Assembly (NCBI GenBank): GCA_028622995.1
Contig: JAJQJQ010000091.1
Coordinates: 62,001 to 126,000 of the forward strand
Reading direction: 5' to 3'
Source of the DNA: Panagrolaimus kolymaensis
Lineage: Eukaryota > Nematoda > Chromadorea > Rhabditida > Panagrolaimidae
DNA length: 64,000 nucleotides
The number at the start of each line of letters is the position of its first letter. Position 1 is the stretch's first letter. Shown here one piece after another: positions 1-12,102 of the stretch. Below the pieces are notes generated by a model, which was not told where the DNA came from, made no database searches, and saw only the letters and a program-made list of their open reading frames with translations. The position numbers were made by a program, and so were the translations under genes.

Positions 1-2142
1 TAAATTTATAAGAAAATGGGCACATTTTAGTCAATAATAATGTTACATTCTATTCTAATGCCCTTCTTCTATGTACGTATTATTAACATCAACAATCAAG
101 ACAAGCCAAAACGAATATTTTCCTCATTTAGAAACAAATAAATGAATGAATAGAAAATGAGAGTTGTATTAAAAAGGAGGAGGATGAATGAATTTTGACA
201 GGAGAATGGAAGACACGTAGATTGAAATTTTTGTGAGAGGCACACCATTTTTTTTTCTCGCGCACTTTCCTCTTCAAAAATTGAGAGAGGAAATTACGCA
301 GTCGACCCTGAACAGAGATCTTCAAAAAAAAAATGAAAGTAAAAAGCAAAAGCGGAAATTCGCCATTTCTCGAGGGATGAAGAACGACTCTGACTTGTTT
401 GAAAGCAAGCAAGTAAGCAACTGCGCAACCAAAAAAAATCGTCTTCTCCCAACTCTCTGCTTTTACTCATTCACTCGCATGCTTCATCTCTTTCATTTTA
501 TCTCATAAAAAGGCAAATAACATGGATTATTTTTGAGCAATAAGCTTACAAAATAAAAATCCAAATAAAAAAAAGAAGCAGCCGACGACGCGACGCATAC
601 ATAACTTTTAAAAGGACAAAAAAGGAGAGGACGAAGACACATAGAAAATGTCATAAAAATTGATTCATGAGTGATTGTTTGTCACAGCAAAAATTTGACT
701 TTTTCGCATTTTTAAAATGAGAAAAGAAAATTTCCTGGACACTTCCCAAATGTCATTCTTGCCATTCCCAAAAAAACAGAAACCCTCCAAGGCAATGGCA
801 CTTGTTTCGAATAAAAATTCTCCAGCTGGCTGTTTGTTGGTTGTCTCTCTTTTTTTGTTGTTATAAAGACAGACAAACTCTACCAGCTTGAACATCACTT
901 TTCCTCCTTTAAAAAATGTCAAATGTTTCACTCTAAACATGTCAACCAAAAAAATCTGCTTCAGTTTCAACTGATATCAAAAAAGTTTGATCTTTGTAAA
1001 AAGCATCTCACATCTGTTTTGCAAAAAAGCCTCAACAATTTTAAAAGATTTCCAAGTATTAACAAATAAAACTTTTTATGGATTCATTTGATCCAATAAA
1101 ATTTCTTTAGAGAAAAAGGAAAGAAAAAATAAAGAATTTTATTTCTGGAATTACAAAATTTCTATGTGAACTAATACAATCGTTTTTTGCTTCCAGTATA
1201 CATTCCTCGCTTAAATTCAAAGCTTTAACAAATACAAAAAAAATATGTTAAAAACTAAATATAAAAAACAAGTTTTAAAGTTTTCTTATTAGACAATGAA
1301 CTCCAAAATATTTAGCGACAACCCTGCCTGAAATGAGTTGTTTCAGAAATAAAAAAAAGGTGATATTTTTCATTGTTTCATAATGCATTCATTCACTTAA
1401 ACGAGTGCGTTTTCGTATTTCATTTTTAAAAAAGAAGGGAACTTTTTAAATTTAGCCATTTTTTCTCCAGTAAACCATTGCTATTTTTCTTGTCAAAGGT
1501 TGATTAGTTAGTTAGCCTATTAAATTGTTCTTTTTTTGAATTGCTCTAAACTAATTTTGTTCAAATAAAAAAATGGGGAAAGAGATTGATCGGGCTTCAA
1601 TACACATGCAGAATGCATTTCATTTTGTTCAGCGATAAAAAACTACCCCAAGCAAGCAAGCAACCCAGCCATACAACCAACGCACGAACAAGACCATTCA
1701 ATTCTTCCCTATTTGTGTGCTTCGTTCCTCTCCTTTTTTTGTTGTTGTTTGTCGTGCATCTTTTTTCTTTTTGAGAGTGCTGCTCTCAACCAACCATTGC
1801 ATTGCTTCTTCCCCTTCTTTTTCATCGCGTGGTTGCGCTCCCTGCTTGCCTGCCGTTGTCGTCGTCGTTAGATAGATACATTTTTTTTCATTTAGTTTTT
1901 TCTTCACTTTCGTTTATATTTTTACCAAATATCTTGAAATTTCCCCATGATTTTCTAATTATTTTATTCCATTTTGGCTTTATTCACTCCATCAATCTTT
2001 CACAAACCCATTTTCATTGATTTTTTAGTCCGATTTTTTAATAAAATATAGTGTAATACGAGCGTTTCTTGCGAAATCGTCGCATTGATTGACCTTGAAG
2101 CTGTTTTGTTTTTTAATTTAATCGCTTTGTTTTAGATTGAAT
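1..2142. other. Non-coding region upstream of akirin
   Basis: No convincing gene is seen. Open frames near 128-508 and 665-970 are AT-rich, have no recognisable domain and do not join to splice sites that extend them. The stretch holds many A and T tracts. The last part, ending in an acceptor-like TTTAG at 2131-2135, is the likely promoter and trans-splice region of akirin. It could also hold the end of a gene lying to the left, but no exon could be supported. Confidence 0.5.
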
Positions 2143-3000
2143 ATGACTTGTGGACTCGCTGTTAAACGCCCTCATGATTATGAAGCCTATATTGGCACTG
2201 ATGGTGGTGTCGATGCTAAACGCCCACGTACAACAAGCTCTCATTGTTCTCCATTTCGTCCTCAACTTGGTACACTTGCTGCATCTTTACCTCATTCAAA
2301 TACTCTCAATCTTTTACGTGAAAAAGTAAGTTTTATTTAATGTATTAATTTCTCTAGAGATTTGATAACCTTTTGATGACTATTCTTAGCTTATATTTGC
2401 TATTATAGGAACGTGAAAATGACAGCTCTCCTTTTGCACAAATCGCTGGAAAATGCCAACTAAGCAGTAGCCAACTTGACTCATATCTTAATGCTGAAAT
2501 TCGCTATCTTAAACGCCGAAAGATTATTCCTCGTCGTCAATTTGCTGATTCATGTGCTATGGCTGCTGCCTCTGAAAATGAAAGTACTTATCGTAAAACA
2601 CCTGGTTCTCCAACTTCATCTCATGTATCGTTTTTTATTTTCTTATGCTTATATATAATCATTACTCTTCTCTTTTTCAGTCAGGATCTGATTCAGAATC
2701 CGAATGCACCGGTAGCAACGCTCAAAGTTCCAGCATGCAAAAAATCTACAATAAGCCTCAATTCAACTTTAATCAAGTCAAGCTTATCTGTGAACGTTTA
2801 TTGAAACAACAAGAAGTCCAACTTCGTCATGAATATGAAACCGTTCTCAATAAGAAACTCGAAGAGCAACATGAACAATATGTACAATTCGTTCTTGAAC
2901 AAAAGCCTGCTCCATCAAATTCTGACTTTTCTTGTAAGTTTTTCTTGTAATATAATATGACGGTTATTAATTATACCCTAATTTTTCAGACTTGAACTAA
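2143..3000 (+). CDS. akir-1: Akirin (nuclear transcription cofactor)
   Basis: Four exons: 2143-2325, 2409-2624, 2681-2933 and 2990-3000. The N-terminus MTCGLAVKRPHDYE is the akirin signature (Cys-Gly, then a basic KRP nuclear-localisation patch), and a second basic patch KRPR follows at about residue 26. The C-terminal half has the conserved KLICERLLKQQEVQLRHEYE helix and ends in SYLN, close to the family's usual ending. Akirins are small nuclear proteins that link transcription factors to chromatin remodellers; in C. elegans the single akirin acts in meiotic chromosome organisation and immunity. The start chosen is the first ATG after the TTTAG acceptor at 2131-2135, so the mRNA is probably trans-spliced. 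An AATAAA lies at 3314-3319. The last exon codes only the final three residues and the stop. Confidence 0.93.
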
Positions 3001-3442
3001 ATTCATCATTGTTAAACTATGAAGAACATCACAATCGCTCTTACTTTATACTGGTTTATTTCTAATGTCTTTTTTTCAATTTGCTTCTGTGCTTTTTTAT
3101 TTGCTCGTTTTCAAAGATGTGATAAGCGCCTTTAATATTCGTTCATTGTTTTTTTATAAACATTCAACTTTATTGTATTCTGAATCTTGGAAATTCTTTT
3201 CGCAAATTTAAATTTGTCTGCTTTGCTTTCTTTTTTTATTGTAAATTTGTTATTAACTTTTTCTTTGATTTTGTTTTCTTTGTCATTGAGACAATTATGT
3301 CTAAAAACTTTGAAATAAATTTTTAAATGCATAAATAATATTCTTTTGATGGATTTTTTCTTTCCTATTTTAAAATTTTTTCGAAAATCAGTTGGAAACA
3401 ACAAATTGAAGCTTACAGTAGATAAAACTTTACAGGAAAAAT

Positions 3443-4310
3443 ATGAAAGTTATCGGTCTCATTTCTGGTGGCAAGGATTCTATTTATAATTTGATTCGCT
3501 GTAAACAAGAAAACCATGAAATTATTTGTTTAGCTAATTTAAAGCCGAAAACTGGTACTGAAACTGATAGTTACATGTATCAATCTGTTGGCCATGAATG
3601 CATTGAAGTAAGCTATCAAAATTATGAAACCATTGTTTGATCCATTAAAATTATAGGCAATAGCTCGAGTAATGCAATTACCTTTATATAGAAGAATAAT
3701 TGAAGGAAGTTCTTGTCAAATTGGTAGTAAATATGTTATTGATGATAAGGATGAAGTTGAAGATTTATATGTTCTCCTCAAATACATTAAAGGGATTTAT
3801 CCAGATGCTAAAGGTTTATTTTTCTCTCATTTAAATATATCTAATTTTGATTAAACTTTTATAGGTATATCTGTTGGGGCCATAGCAAGCACATATCAAA
3901 AAACTCGAGTTGAAAATGTTTGTGATCGTCTTGGAATGATACCTCTCTGCTATTTATGGAATGAAAATCAAAGCAAATTGCTTCAAGAAATGTTAAATAA
4001 TCATGTCAATGCTATTACTGTGAAAATTGCTTGCTTTGGTTTAAAGCATCAACATATTGGTGCTAATTTACGTGATCTTCAACCTTTATTAGAAAGTCTT
4101 CATGAAAAATATGGTGTTCACATTTGCGGAGAAGGTGGTGAATATGAAACTTTAGTTCTGAATTGTCCATTATTTCATGAATCGCTTAAAATTAAAGAAA
4201 TCAAACAAAATGTTTTAACTGAAGACAAAACAGCTCCTGTGATTATCCTTACTGTTGAATTAGAAGAGCCTTCAATTCCTCAACTTCCAAATCAAGTCAC
4301 ATTTGTTTAA
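3443..4310 (+). CDS. DPH6: Diphthine-ammonia ligase (diphthamide synthetase)
   Basis: Three exons: 3443-3607, 3657-3813 and 3865-4310, giving 255 residues, close to the roughly 265 of the animal single-domain form. The enzyme catalyses the ATP-dependent last step of diphthamide synthesis on elongation factor 2, in the cytosol. Visible marks are the N-terminal PP-loop ATP motif SGGKDS (residues 9-14), the ALPLYRR-like segment QLPLYRRIIEG, the DEVEDLYVLLK helix, and GEGGEYETLVL near the C-terminus, all family signatures. The extra C-terminal RidA-like domains of yeast are absent, as in animals. It starts 443 bases after the akirin stop on the same strand, with an acceptor TTTACAG just before GAAAAATATG. 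That would fit a loosely spaced operon, although the gap is wider than usual. An AATAAA lies at 4372-4377. Confidence 0.95.
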
Positions 4311-4449
4311 AAATCTACTTTATTTTATTTATTGTTTGAATTTTGTTGATTTTTTCTTTGTTTTTTCCAACAATAAAGCTTTATAAAATGTCAGATTTAT
4401 AACCGGTTTTGTTATTGAATTTGATTCGAAATATATGTACAAAGATTGA

Positions 4450-5920
4450 TTAAAAATTAAAGTTATAATTATTAAATTGTGGTAAACAACTTTGAGCAAA
4501 TTGCTGTCGATTTTCTAATGTTGCATCGGGTTGAGTGACGAAACATTCAATAAACAAAGATGGCAATTGTCCCCATGCGGCTTCCTCCGGTGTTATAATA
4601 AATAGCAATGGAGTTTGTTCTCGAGTTGTTAATGGATCACCTACAGCCGGTGTAACAGTCATCATAAAGCCTGTTTCAGGCGATTCACGAAGTCGTTCAA
4701 GGGAAAGTTTTGGATCAATAATAAGAAATAAAGTCATATTAACTCCACCAAGCCGAAATTGTGTTGATAGAAGACAATCTTTTGATGCATGAGTTCGCAT
4801 ATTATCAACACTTACAATAATTTCAGCTTGTGATCGCCTGAAATTTGAATGCTTAAAATATTTTACATAAAAAATCATCATTGAACTTACAATTTAGAAT
4901 GTTCAAATCCAACTGATACACTACGAAGTTGAATTCGAATTATCACTTGTCCAGTAGCAATTGGAGGCTTTTCATACTGTAATAAACTCTAATGTATGTA
5001 AAGTTATGAAAACAACAAAAAGCTTACCATAACAATTGGTTGAGGATTAATAGGTGAAAATGCGCTATTTTTACTTATTATTAATTCACTCATTCGTATT
5101 GGCTCAAAAAGAACTTCATGTGACGTTGAAGCAGCCGAAGCTGAAATAGCTCGTGGTCGGGATCTTACAATATCAAATAATTGAATTCTAGCTGCTTCAC
5201 TAATTGTTTTCTCGACAAAGCTTTTAGAATGAATTCGAGAATAATGAGTTAGCATAAGCTTTTTAGTTCGAAATGTTTCTTTACATTCTGGGTTATCACA
5301 TTTGAATGGTCGATAATCATTATGAACACGAAAATGAAGGCGTAAAGCAGTTGAAGATAAAAAAGATTTTTTACAAACTGCACAATGAAATTTTGGTTTC
5401 ATTCGAGTATTATGAGTTGCAATGTGACGATTTAAATGTCCTTTTAATTTAAAATCTTCTTTACATTTGTGGCATTTAAAAGGTCGTTCACCTGAAAATC
5501 CATGCTTACATAAAAAGTAATGTTTTCATAACAACGAAGTTAACCTGTATGAACTCTCAAATGTCGCTCTAAATCAGCAGGTCTTCGAAAATCTTTGTTA
5601 CAAATATGGCACGTTTTTGGCCGACCTTGACTTTGTTGCTCTTGAAATGTCTTTTGCTCCTCTTCATTAACGTTAACAATATCAGAAATGGGAGTTTGAA
5701 TATGTACAAATAAAATATGTTCAATCACATCGTTTAATGCCATTTGTGAATTGCCACAGCATTGATATAATCCATCAATATGTAACGTATCAGCTGAATG
5801 AAGCTTCAAATGATCGAACAATGCTGCATTTCCTTCAAAAGTAAATTGACAAACATCGCATTGTATTTCATATTTTTCTTCTATCGAAGGTCCTGCATCT
5901 ATTGAATAATATTCTTCCAT
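4450..5920 (-). CDS. C2H2 zinc-finger protein with unrecognised C-terminal domain
   Basis: Four exons on the minus strand: 5920-5545, 5491-5028, 4976-4891 and 4837-4450, joining in frame to 437 residues. Classical C2H2 fingers are at about residues 21-41, 104-124, 132-152, 162-182 and 191-213. The last has a CX4C spacing, and the linker between the second and third is TGERPF, typical of DNA-binding arrays. A degenerate Cys/His stretch lies near 54-73. The C-terminal half (about 215-437) has no finger and no fold I recognise; it looks like a globular beta-rich region. A nuclear DNA-binding regulator is the natural reading, but the target and orthologue are unknown. The start is uncertain: an in-frame ATG at 5977 would add 19 mostly hydrophobic residues. 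It is divergent from the L17 gene, about 400 bases away. Confidence 0.8.
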
Positions 5921-6328
5921 AATATTTAACAATAAATGAATTAAAAAAACTTTATCATTTAATTCAAAAAAGTGCATTCAAAAAAATTATTGACATTTTT
6001 TTGCAGCAAAAAAATAAAAGACTTTTTTATATTGATTTGGATCTTGAAACGAAAACAAGCAGCTTTTTCTCTTCATTTTGGTTGCTGTAATTTTGGGAGC
6101 AACGTTATTAGTTTTTCATCCACTTTCAACTGTTTTTCTCTTAGCTTTTTTTCTGAACTTTTGTAAGCTAAAATTATTTCGTTTATGAAAGTATTATTTT
6201 TCATGTAAAAGCATGTTGTTTCCGCGTCATTTTTAACAACTCTAATTATTAGTTTCTTACGTGCTTTACCCATTTCCATATTTATCAATTTGCATATATT
6301 CATTTTTTAGGGTTTTACATCAATCAAA

Positions 6329-7010
6329 ATGGTCAAGGTACATTATTCGGCTGAGCCCGATAATAATACAAAATCTTGCAAAGCTCGTGGTGATGATCTT
6401 CGTGTCCATTTCAAGAACACATATGAAGCTGCTCGTGCTATTAAGAATATGCCGTTGAAACGTGCTATTCGATTCCTTGAAAATGTTAAAGAAAAGAAAG
6501 AAATTGTTCCTTTCCGCCGTTTCGTTCATTGTGTGGGTCGAAAAGCTCAAGCTAAAGCATGGGGAACTACTCAAGGTCGATGGCCAACAAAGTCAGCTGA
6601 ATTCCTTCTTCATCTTTTGAGGTTTGTTTAGCTTCTTTTATAGTTATCTTTAACATCTAATTTCCTTACTTTCAGAAACGCTGAATCAAATGCTGAACTT
6701 AAAAGCTTGGATGTCGATCATCTCGTCGTTGAACATGTTTGTGTCCAACGTGCTGCTAAGATTCGCAGACGTACTTATCGTGCTCATGGTCGTATTAACC
6801 GTAAGTTTTTGTTACCTATGATTATGAAATATTTTGCCATTACTAAAAACTTCATTTTTTTTAGCTTTTATGTCATCTCCATGCCACGTTGAAATCATCC
6901 TTACTGAAAAGAAAGAAATCGTTTCCAAGCCTGTTGATGCTGTCGTAGAAAAGACCAAGAAAGAATCTAAGAAAAAGCAACGTCGTCTTTTGGCTCGTGG
7001 TGAACAGTAA
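6329..7010 (+). CDS. rpl-17: 60S ribosomal protein L17 (uL22)
   Basis: Three exons: 6329-6621, 6676-6800 and 6865-7010, giving 187 residues, the usual eukaryotic length. The sequence is colinear with animal RPL17 throughout: [17 protein letters not shown] near the start, the [20 protein letters not shown] block, [14 protein letters not shown], and [20 protein letters not shown], followed by a basic Lys/Arg-rich tail. It is a large-subunit protein that lines the peptide exit tunnel. The start is the ATG after the acceptor ATTTTTTAG at 6302-6310, consistent with trans-splicing. Both introns are 54 and 64 bases long. A polyadenylation signal AATAAA lies at 7054-7059. Confidence 0.98.
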
Positions 7011-8543
7011 ATAAGTTGTTTTGTTCTTATACTTGTTACTGAATATTTTGTTCAATAAATTTTTGGTTTATTTATAATTAATGTGTTGTGATATTTTCAT
7101 TAAAGCTTAAAGCGATCGAGCGTTCGTTAAAAACATTCATGAAGAACCACTTTGGAGTGGTTAAGGGATTTAAGTCAAAACTTATTTGATTTAACTTTTA
7201 ATGTAAGCGCTTTCTCCTGTATAAAAAAGAAGCCAAGTTGTTTTAGTGTTTTTACTTAACCAAATGTTATGCGAAGTATTAAAAATTCAGAGAAAATTGC
7301 ATAATGATTTCATAATCTTCATTGTTTGTTCGTTATTTCCCTTGATGAGCTTTCATTCACCTGCTACAATGAAAGAAAGCGGTTAGGAGATTAGCACAAA
7401 AAGATATACACGGGATCAAAGCTTTACAATGGCTTACAAGCTTGTGCGAATGCGTTAATTTTGAAACTCAAAAACGAAAGCTTAATTAAAGTTTTTACGT
7501 CAAAGTGTTTTTCTGGGAGATTGTAACACAAACAGCTCTTTCTTAAATTCTCCTTTATCGCTGATTCACCCTTTTTGTATAAAAGACCGTTGGATCTCAA
7601 TCTTTTCATATCACTTTTGCATCTTTAACGCTATAAAACGCCACTGTCTTTCTCTTGTTTAAATAAATATCATTCTATCACACTTTTAAATACATCTGAA
7701 ATCAACGCTTCTTTACATTATCTGACTTTCTGTATAAAACGAATTAAAAGTTTACTCTTTTACAATTTTTTCTTAGTTAATGAATGAGCAAAGGCATCTA
7801 AAAGTTTATTAGTATTTCAACAATAACTCTGGAAGGTTATGAAGCTGAGCATTAGCCAAAACCTTTTTTGATAGAGGTGGGTTTCTAAAGTACTTCGATA
7901 GCAAAAAATAAATTCGGAGACTTCAAAAGTTTCAATTCATAGATATCCAACAAAAATCAAGTAAAATTCGAGGAGATAAGCATTGCTTTTAGGAATCAGA
8001 GACATCTCTGCGAAAATAATTTTAACAAAATTCTTTTTGGTGCATTTAGAAAAGACTACTAATTTGCATATTTTCAAGTTTGAATGAATATTTTGATTTA
8101 CTAAACGTTGAAAAGGTTTTTGTGAAACAAGCTGTTTTGATTGTTTGCTTTTACTAATATATTTACTCGACTAATAAGAAAATTGGTAATGTTTGAAATA
8201 AAATGCATTAAAAATGTTTTTCAATTGCGTTTACAAAGTAAAAAGGCTAAACAAGAAACAAGTAAGTCTTACATTTTTTTGCTTCATTTATTAATTTTTT
8301 GGATTATTGCCATCTTCCCTAAAAAAAAGCTTTACCTTTTTCCTCCCTCGTAATTCGCCACGAAAGAACCGCTGAACCTTAAAAGCGCGCGAACAGCTCC
8401 CTTCAAAAATTATTCTCGCTGCTTGGGTGCCATTCCACATTTTTTTTTGACAAGTTTTATTCTTTCATTTTTTACTAACCTTTATACTCATCATCCTTCA
8501 AGCTTTTGCAGCAAGATTTGGTTCTCTCAAAGCTGTTGACGAA
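7011..8543. other. Non-coding region between L17 and the cyclin gene
   Basis: No coding region was found in 1.5 kb. It holds a perfect 7-bp stem with a TTGG loop at 7145-7162 and several isolated TATAAAA strings (for example near 7218, 7577, 7632 and 7733) without an obvious gene after them. The right end has an acceptor-like CTTTTGCAG just before the cyclin start and is that gene's promoter and trans-splice region. Confidence 0.45.
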
Positions 8544-9760
8544 ATGGACCATCTTTTTGTAAGTTTTTTTAAAATATTTTTCTTTTGCTTGAACTTGTTT
8601 TTATTTATGTTTATCCATTTATAGGGCCGACGAAATCGACGTGTTCTTTCATCTTCTATTGACGACAACTTGAATTCAAACAAAATGGATGGTAAGAATG
8701 CTAAACCGCCTTTTGGTAAATCTCTCAAAGATATCAAGATGTCTGGTCTCATCCTTCAATCAAAACAAAACAGCATGAAAGGAATCACCACAAAAGCTCC
8801 AGAAAAGAAGTGCGTCGTCGAGAAGGTTTCAATGGTAACTCAAAGAAGACGAAAAGAAAGCAATTGTGGATTGCCTCAAATTGCACCAATTTCCCATTAC
8901 GACACGGCTAAATTTTCATCGTCCTATGTTACTCCTGAATGCTTCAATGAAGAATCAACCTATCTTCTTTATATTGAACGCTGCCGATCAATTCCGCCAC
9001 ATTTCCTTGAAAAGAAAGCTGTTAATGGAAGAATGCGCCAAATTCTATTTGATTGGATGTTACAAGTCGTCGAACGTTTTCATTTTTCACATGATACTCT
9101 TCAACTTGCTTTGATTGTCGCTGATCGCTGCTTAACAGTTCTGAACATTAGCAAAGATAAACTTCAATTGTTGGGTGCGACGTGTCTCTTCATTGCAACC
9201 AAATATGAAGAAGTTTCAATTCCTCACATCAATGACTTTGTATTTCTTGCTGCTCAAGCTTTCACTAAGAAGGATATTATGACAATGGAAAGAGATGTAT
9301 GTTATTTTATTACCTTTTTGTCTTCGATTTACAAACGCATATTTTTCAGGTATTTCAAGCAATCAACTTCAACATGGGTTTCGCATATCCTATCCATTTC
9401 CTTCGTCGGTATCGATATGCTCTCCAGAATGATGATGAAACTCATCCATTTTCAAAATTATTCTTGGATTTATTTATGACTGTATATGATCTTGCTCACA
9501 AACTCCCATCAACAATGGCTCAAGTCGCTTTGTATCTTGCTTTCTTTGTAAATGAACGAAAACTTCCTGCTCATATTTATCCTATTATGGGAACAACTGA
9601 AGACATCATCAAAAAGGAATGCAGCGATTTTGTTTCTCACATAATTGCTTTCTCTACGATGCAAAAAGAAATGGTCCTTCATCGCAAATATTCTCGTGAT
9701 ATCAGTTCTCGTCTTCCTGAAGAAATGCTTGATATGCTGAAAACTTTGAAACGTTTTTAA
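8544..9760 (+). CDS. B-type mitotic cyclin
   Basis: Three exons: 8544-8558, 8625-9296 and 9350-9760, giving 365 residues. It should bind and activate CDK1 to drive mitotic entry. The cyclin box begins near MRQILFDWMLQVVERFHF, the counterpart of the MRAILVDWL motif, and continues through ATCLFIATKYEE, a strongly conserved cyclin block. The second cyclin fold follows, including YPIHFLRRYR and TMAQVALYLAF. A destruction-box candidate RRVLSSSIDDN is at residues 10-20, which fits APC-dependent proteolysis. The 5-residue first exon is supported by a good GTAAG donor and by the acceptor CTTTTGCAG shortly upstream. Cyclin A, B and B3 are hard to separate by eye; I favour B-type. A polyadenylation signal lies at about 9920. 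Confidence 0.88.
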
Positions 9761-10539
9761 CTTGTTTGTAATCATCTTCCATTCTCATATCTCTGTATAA
9801 TTTTTAACTTGTGTATTGATGATTTTGTTTTATAAATTAGATGTATCTCTTTCCGTCATACTGTATATTTTCTTAATTCTTAGCTTCTTTGTATTTATGT
9901 ATTGTTTTCTCTTGTCTCTAATAAAAATGAATCGATTGTTATTTTAACTCATCTTGGATTTTGGCGCTTTAAGATTTAGGAAAATTAAATCAATTTATGG
10001 ATTTCTTGTTGAAACTTTATCGAGGCTAATTACATAAATAAAAATCATGGAGTTTCGTTTGATAATCTTTTTCATTTGTATGGTTGATGCTGTAAACAAT
10101 CTTAGATACAATAGAAAGCAAAGAGTTGGGAATCAAATGAAGACATATTAAGGCACAAATGAGTTCTTTTCTTATCATCGAAGATACTGTAGAAAATATT
10201 GTTTTATACCTTTCGTTGGTCACAGAAGCAGTTGAAGGTGAACATGATTGAAGAAGTCTTATTCAAAGACCCGCTAATATCATTTTCGTTAAAGCACGAG
10301 ATATAAAATAATTCTGGATCCTCATCAAATGATCATTCAAACATGTCACAAATTGCCGAAATTAAAGATTTCTAACAAATCTTTAATTAAAAGGTAACGC
10401 TTAATCTCACTCTCCAAAAACTATGAAAGACAAAAATACAAAAGTGTTTTATATGTAACCGAACAACAATCGACATTAACAATATATAATATTTTTATTA
10501 ACAGCCGACAAAAAAACGATAACAAAATAAAATTCAAAT
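9761..10539. other. Intergenic region between convergent cyclin and L4 genes
   Basis: This is the shared 3' flank of two convergent genes. The cyclin poly(A) signal lies near 9920 on the plus strand, and a minus-strand AATAAA-like signal lies near 10495 for L4. No further gene or repeat is seen. Confidence 0.5.
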
Positions 10540-11699
10540 TCAAGCCTTTTTGGCTTTTTTAGCAGTAGCAGCAACACGTCCAGCACGCTTGATGACAGAG
10601 CTGTAAGGATTCAACTTCTTCATGAGAGTATGGTTTTTGAGTGGATTTCCATGTCGTCGTTTCTTGAGAACAATAGCAGTTGATGGTTTAGGAACAATAG
10701 CTTTGAGGATTTCTTCAGATCTCAAGATACGGCTAAGATCAGCATTCGTCATTTTTGGTCTGGGAAGATGGAAACCTTTCTTGACATCAGATAAACGAGT
10801 GAAAGAACCGAAAATTGAATCAAGCTTTCGGAAAGCTGATTCCGTCCATACAATAAGACGTCCAAGATGTCCACCAGGAGCCAATTTCATCAAGTTCAAA
10901 CGATCAACAGAAAGAGTTGAGATACCAGGGATGTTGCGGAAGGATTGAACAAGACCACCATCATTATTGTAAATAACAAGAGGACCCTTCTTTTGTTTGT
11001 AGCGACGGTTACGTCCTTTACCTTTGCCAGCACGATAACGTTTTGAATTGTAAACCTAAAAATAAATACAAATTAGAACAGCTTTGTAATGTAAGAAAAA
11101 GCTTACCTTTAAAACGTCATCCCAAAGGTTTGTAGCTTTAAGGAAGGCAACAGCTTCTTTGGTCTTTTTGAATCCTTCAATCTTGTCGTTAATAACAAGG
11201 GGAACTTCGTTGAGTTTGTCGATAATATGTCCACGAGCTTGAATAAGAGCAGGAATACCAGAAGCGGCAATAGCAGAAGCAGCAGCATATCGACGTTGAG
11301 CCACGTTCACACGACGATGCCAACGTCGGTAAGTCTTGGTTGGAGCAAACATACGACCACCACGGCACATGTTACCAAAAGCACCTTGACCAGAACGATG
11401 TGTTCCACCACCACGAACACGAGGAATACGAGCAACGGCGCGACCGGTACCCCATGATTCAGCAGAGGTTTGATGACCTAAATGGAGAATATAAGATTTT
11501 ATTATTGGTTGTTGAAACAAACCATACCAGCTTTGGTTGAAACAGCATAAGGTTGACGCTTGTTTTTGCGAAGTTGATCATGGATAAAATTAACAACATC
11601 AGGCCGGATAGGAGTTGTAAAGACGGCAGGACATTTTACTTGAGTGCCAGAAGCTTCATTCTTTTCATTATAAACGGTGACGAGAGGTCTTGCGGCCAT
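10540..11699 (-). CDS. rpl-4: 60S ribosomal protein L4 (uL4)
   Basis: Three exons on the minus strand: 11699-11528, 11477-11107 and 11055-10540, giving 352 residues, close to other animal L4 proteins. The N-terminus [15 protein letters not shown] and the block [20 protein letters not shown] followed by [19 protein letters not shown] are the long conserved loop that reaches into the exit tunnel. [23 protein letters not shown] and [15 protein letters not shown] segments follow, with a lysine-rich tail ending in AKKAKKA. The start is the ATG after a TTTTGCAG acceptor (plus strand 11704-11712), as expected for a trans-spliced gene. Codon use is biased towards C-ending codons compared with its neighbours, as is usual for highly expressed genes. 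Confidence 0.98.
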
Positions 11700-12102
11700 T
11701 GTTACCTGCAAAAGTATAAATTAAATGTTAATCATGTTCAAAGCAATTTGTATCATAATTCGCGTTAAAAAAAAGCGGGTATTCGAGGTGATACATAAAA
11801 TAAATAAAATAGCAACGTTTTATTATATAAATTTTTGACAAAATGACTTTAGCAATAACAACAGAAAATGTTGTTCAACCATTTTTTTTCCATTATCGTT
11901 AGTTTCAAGGCTAGCAAAAATTGACCGTTGCGTGTTACAATCTTTCCAAGAAAATGTTTCACTGCGTATCCGATCGCGGGAAATTCAAATAGGCTTTTCT
12001 TTCATGCTTTTTTTTGTTCTAAAAAACTTCACAAGTTCAATTTTGTTTTGACAATCACTTTAATTTTTTTTATCATATTAAAAATTTGAGATATCTGTTT
12101 TT
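11700..12102. promoter_or_regulatory. Shared divergent promoter region of L4 and the tRNA endonuclease gene
   Basis: About 400 bases separate two divergently transcribed start codons, so both promoters must lie here or overlap the first exons. A string GCGGGAAA at 11976-11983 matches the E2F consensus, but a single 8-base match may be chance. No TATA box of note was identified. Confidence 0.4.

Noticed and set aside
7766..7850. Possible C/D box snoRNA (terminal stem TAATG/CATTA, ATGAATGA and CTGA)
   Set aside because: Box C does not match RTGATGA and the guide regions could not be assigned.
10622..11457. Plus-strand open frames opposite the L4 gene
   Set aside because: Shadows of the conserved L4 coding exons on the other strand.
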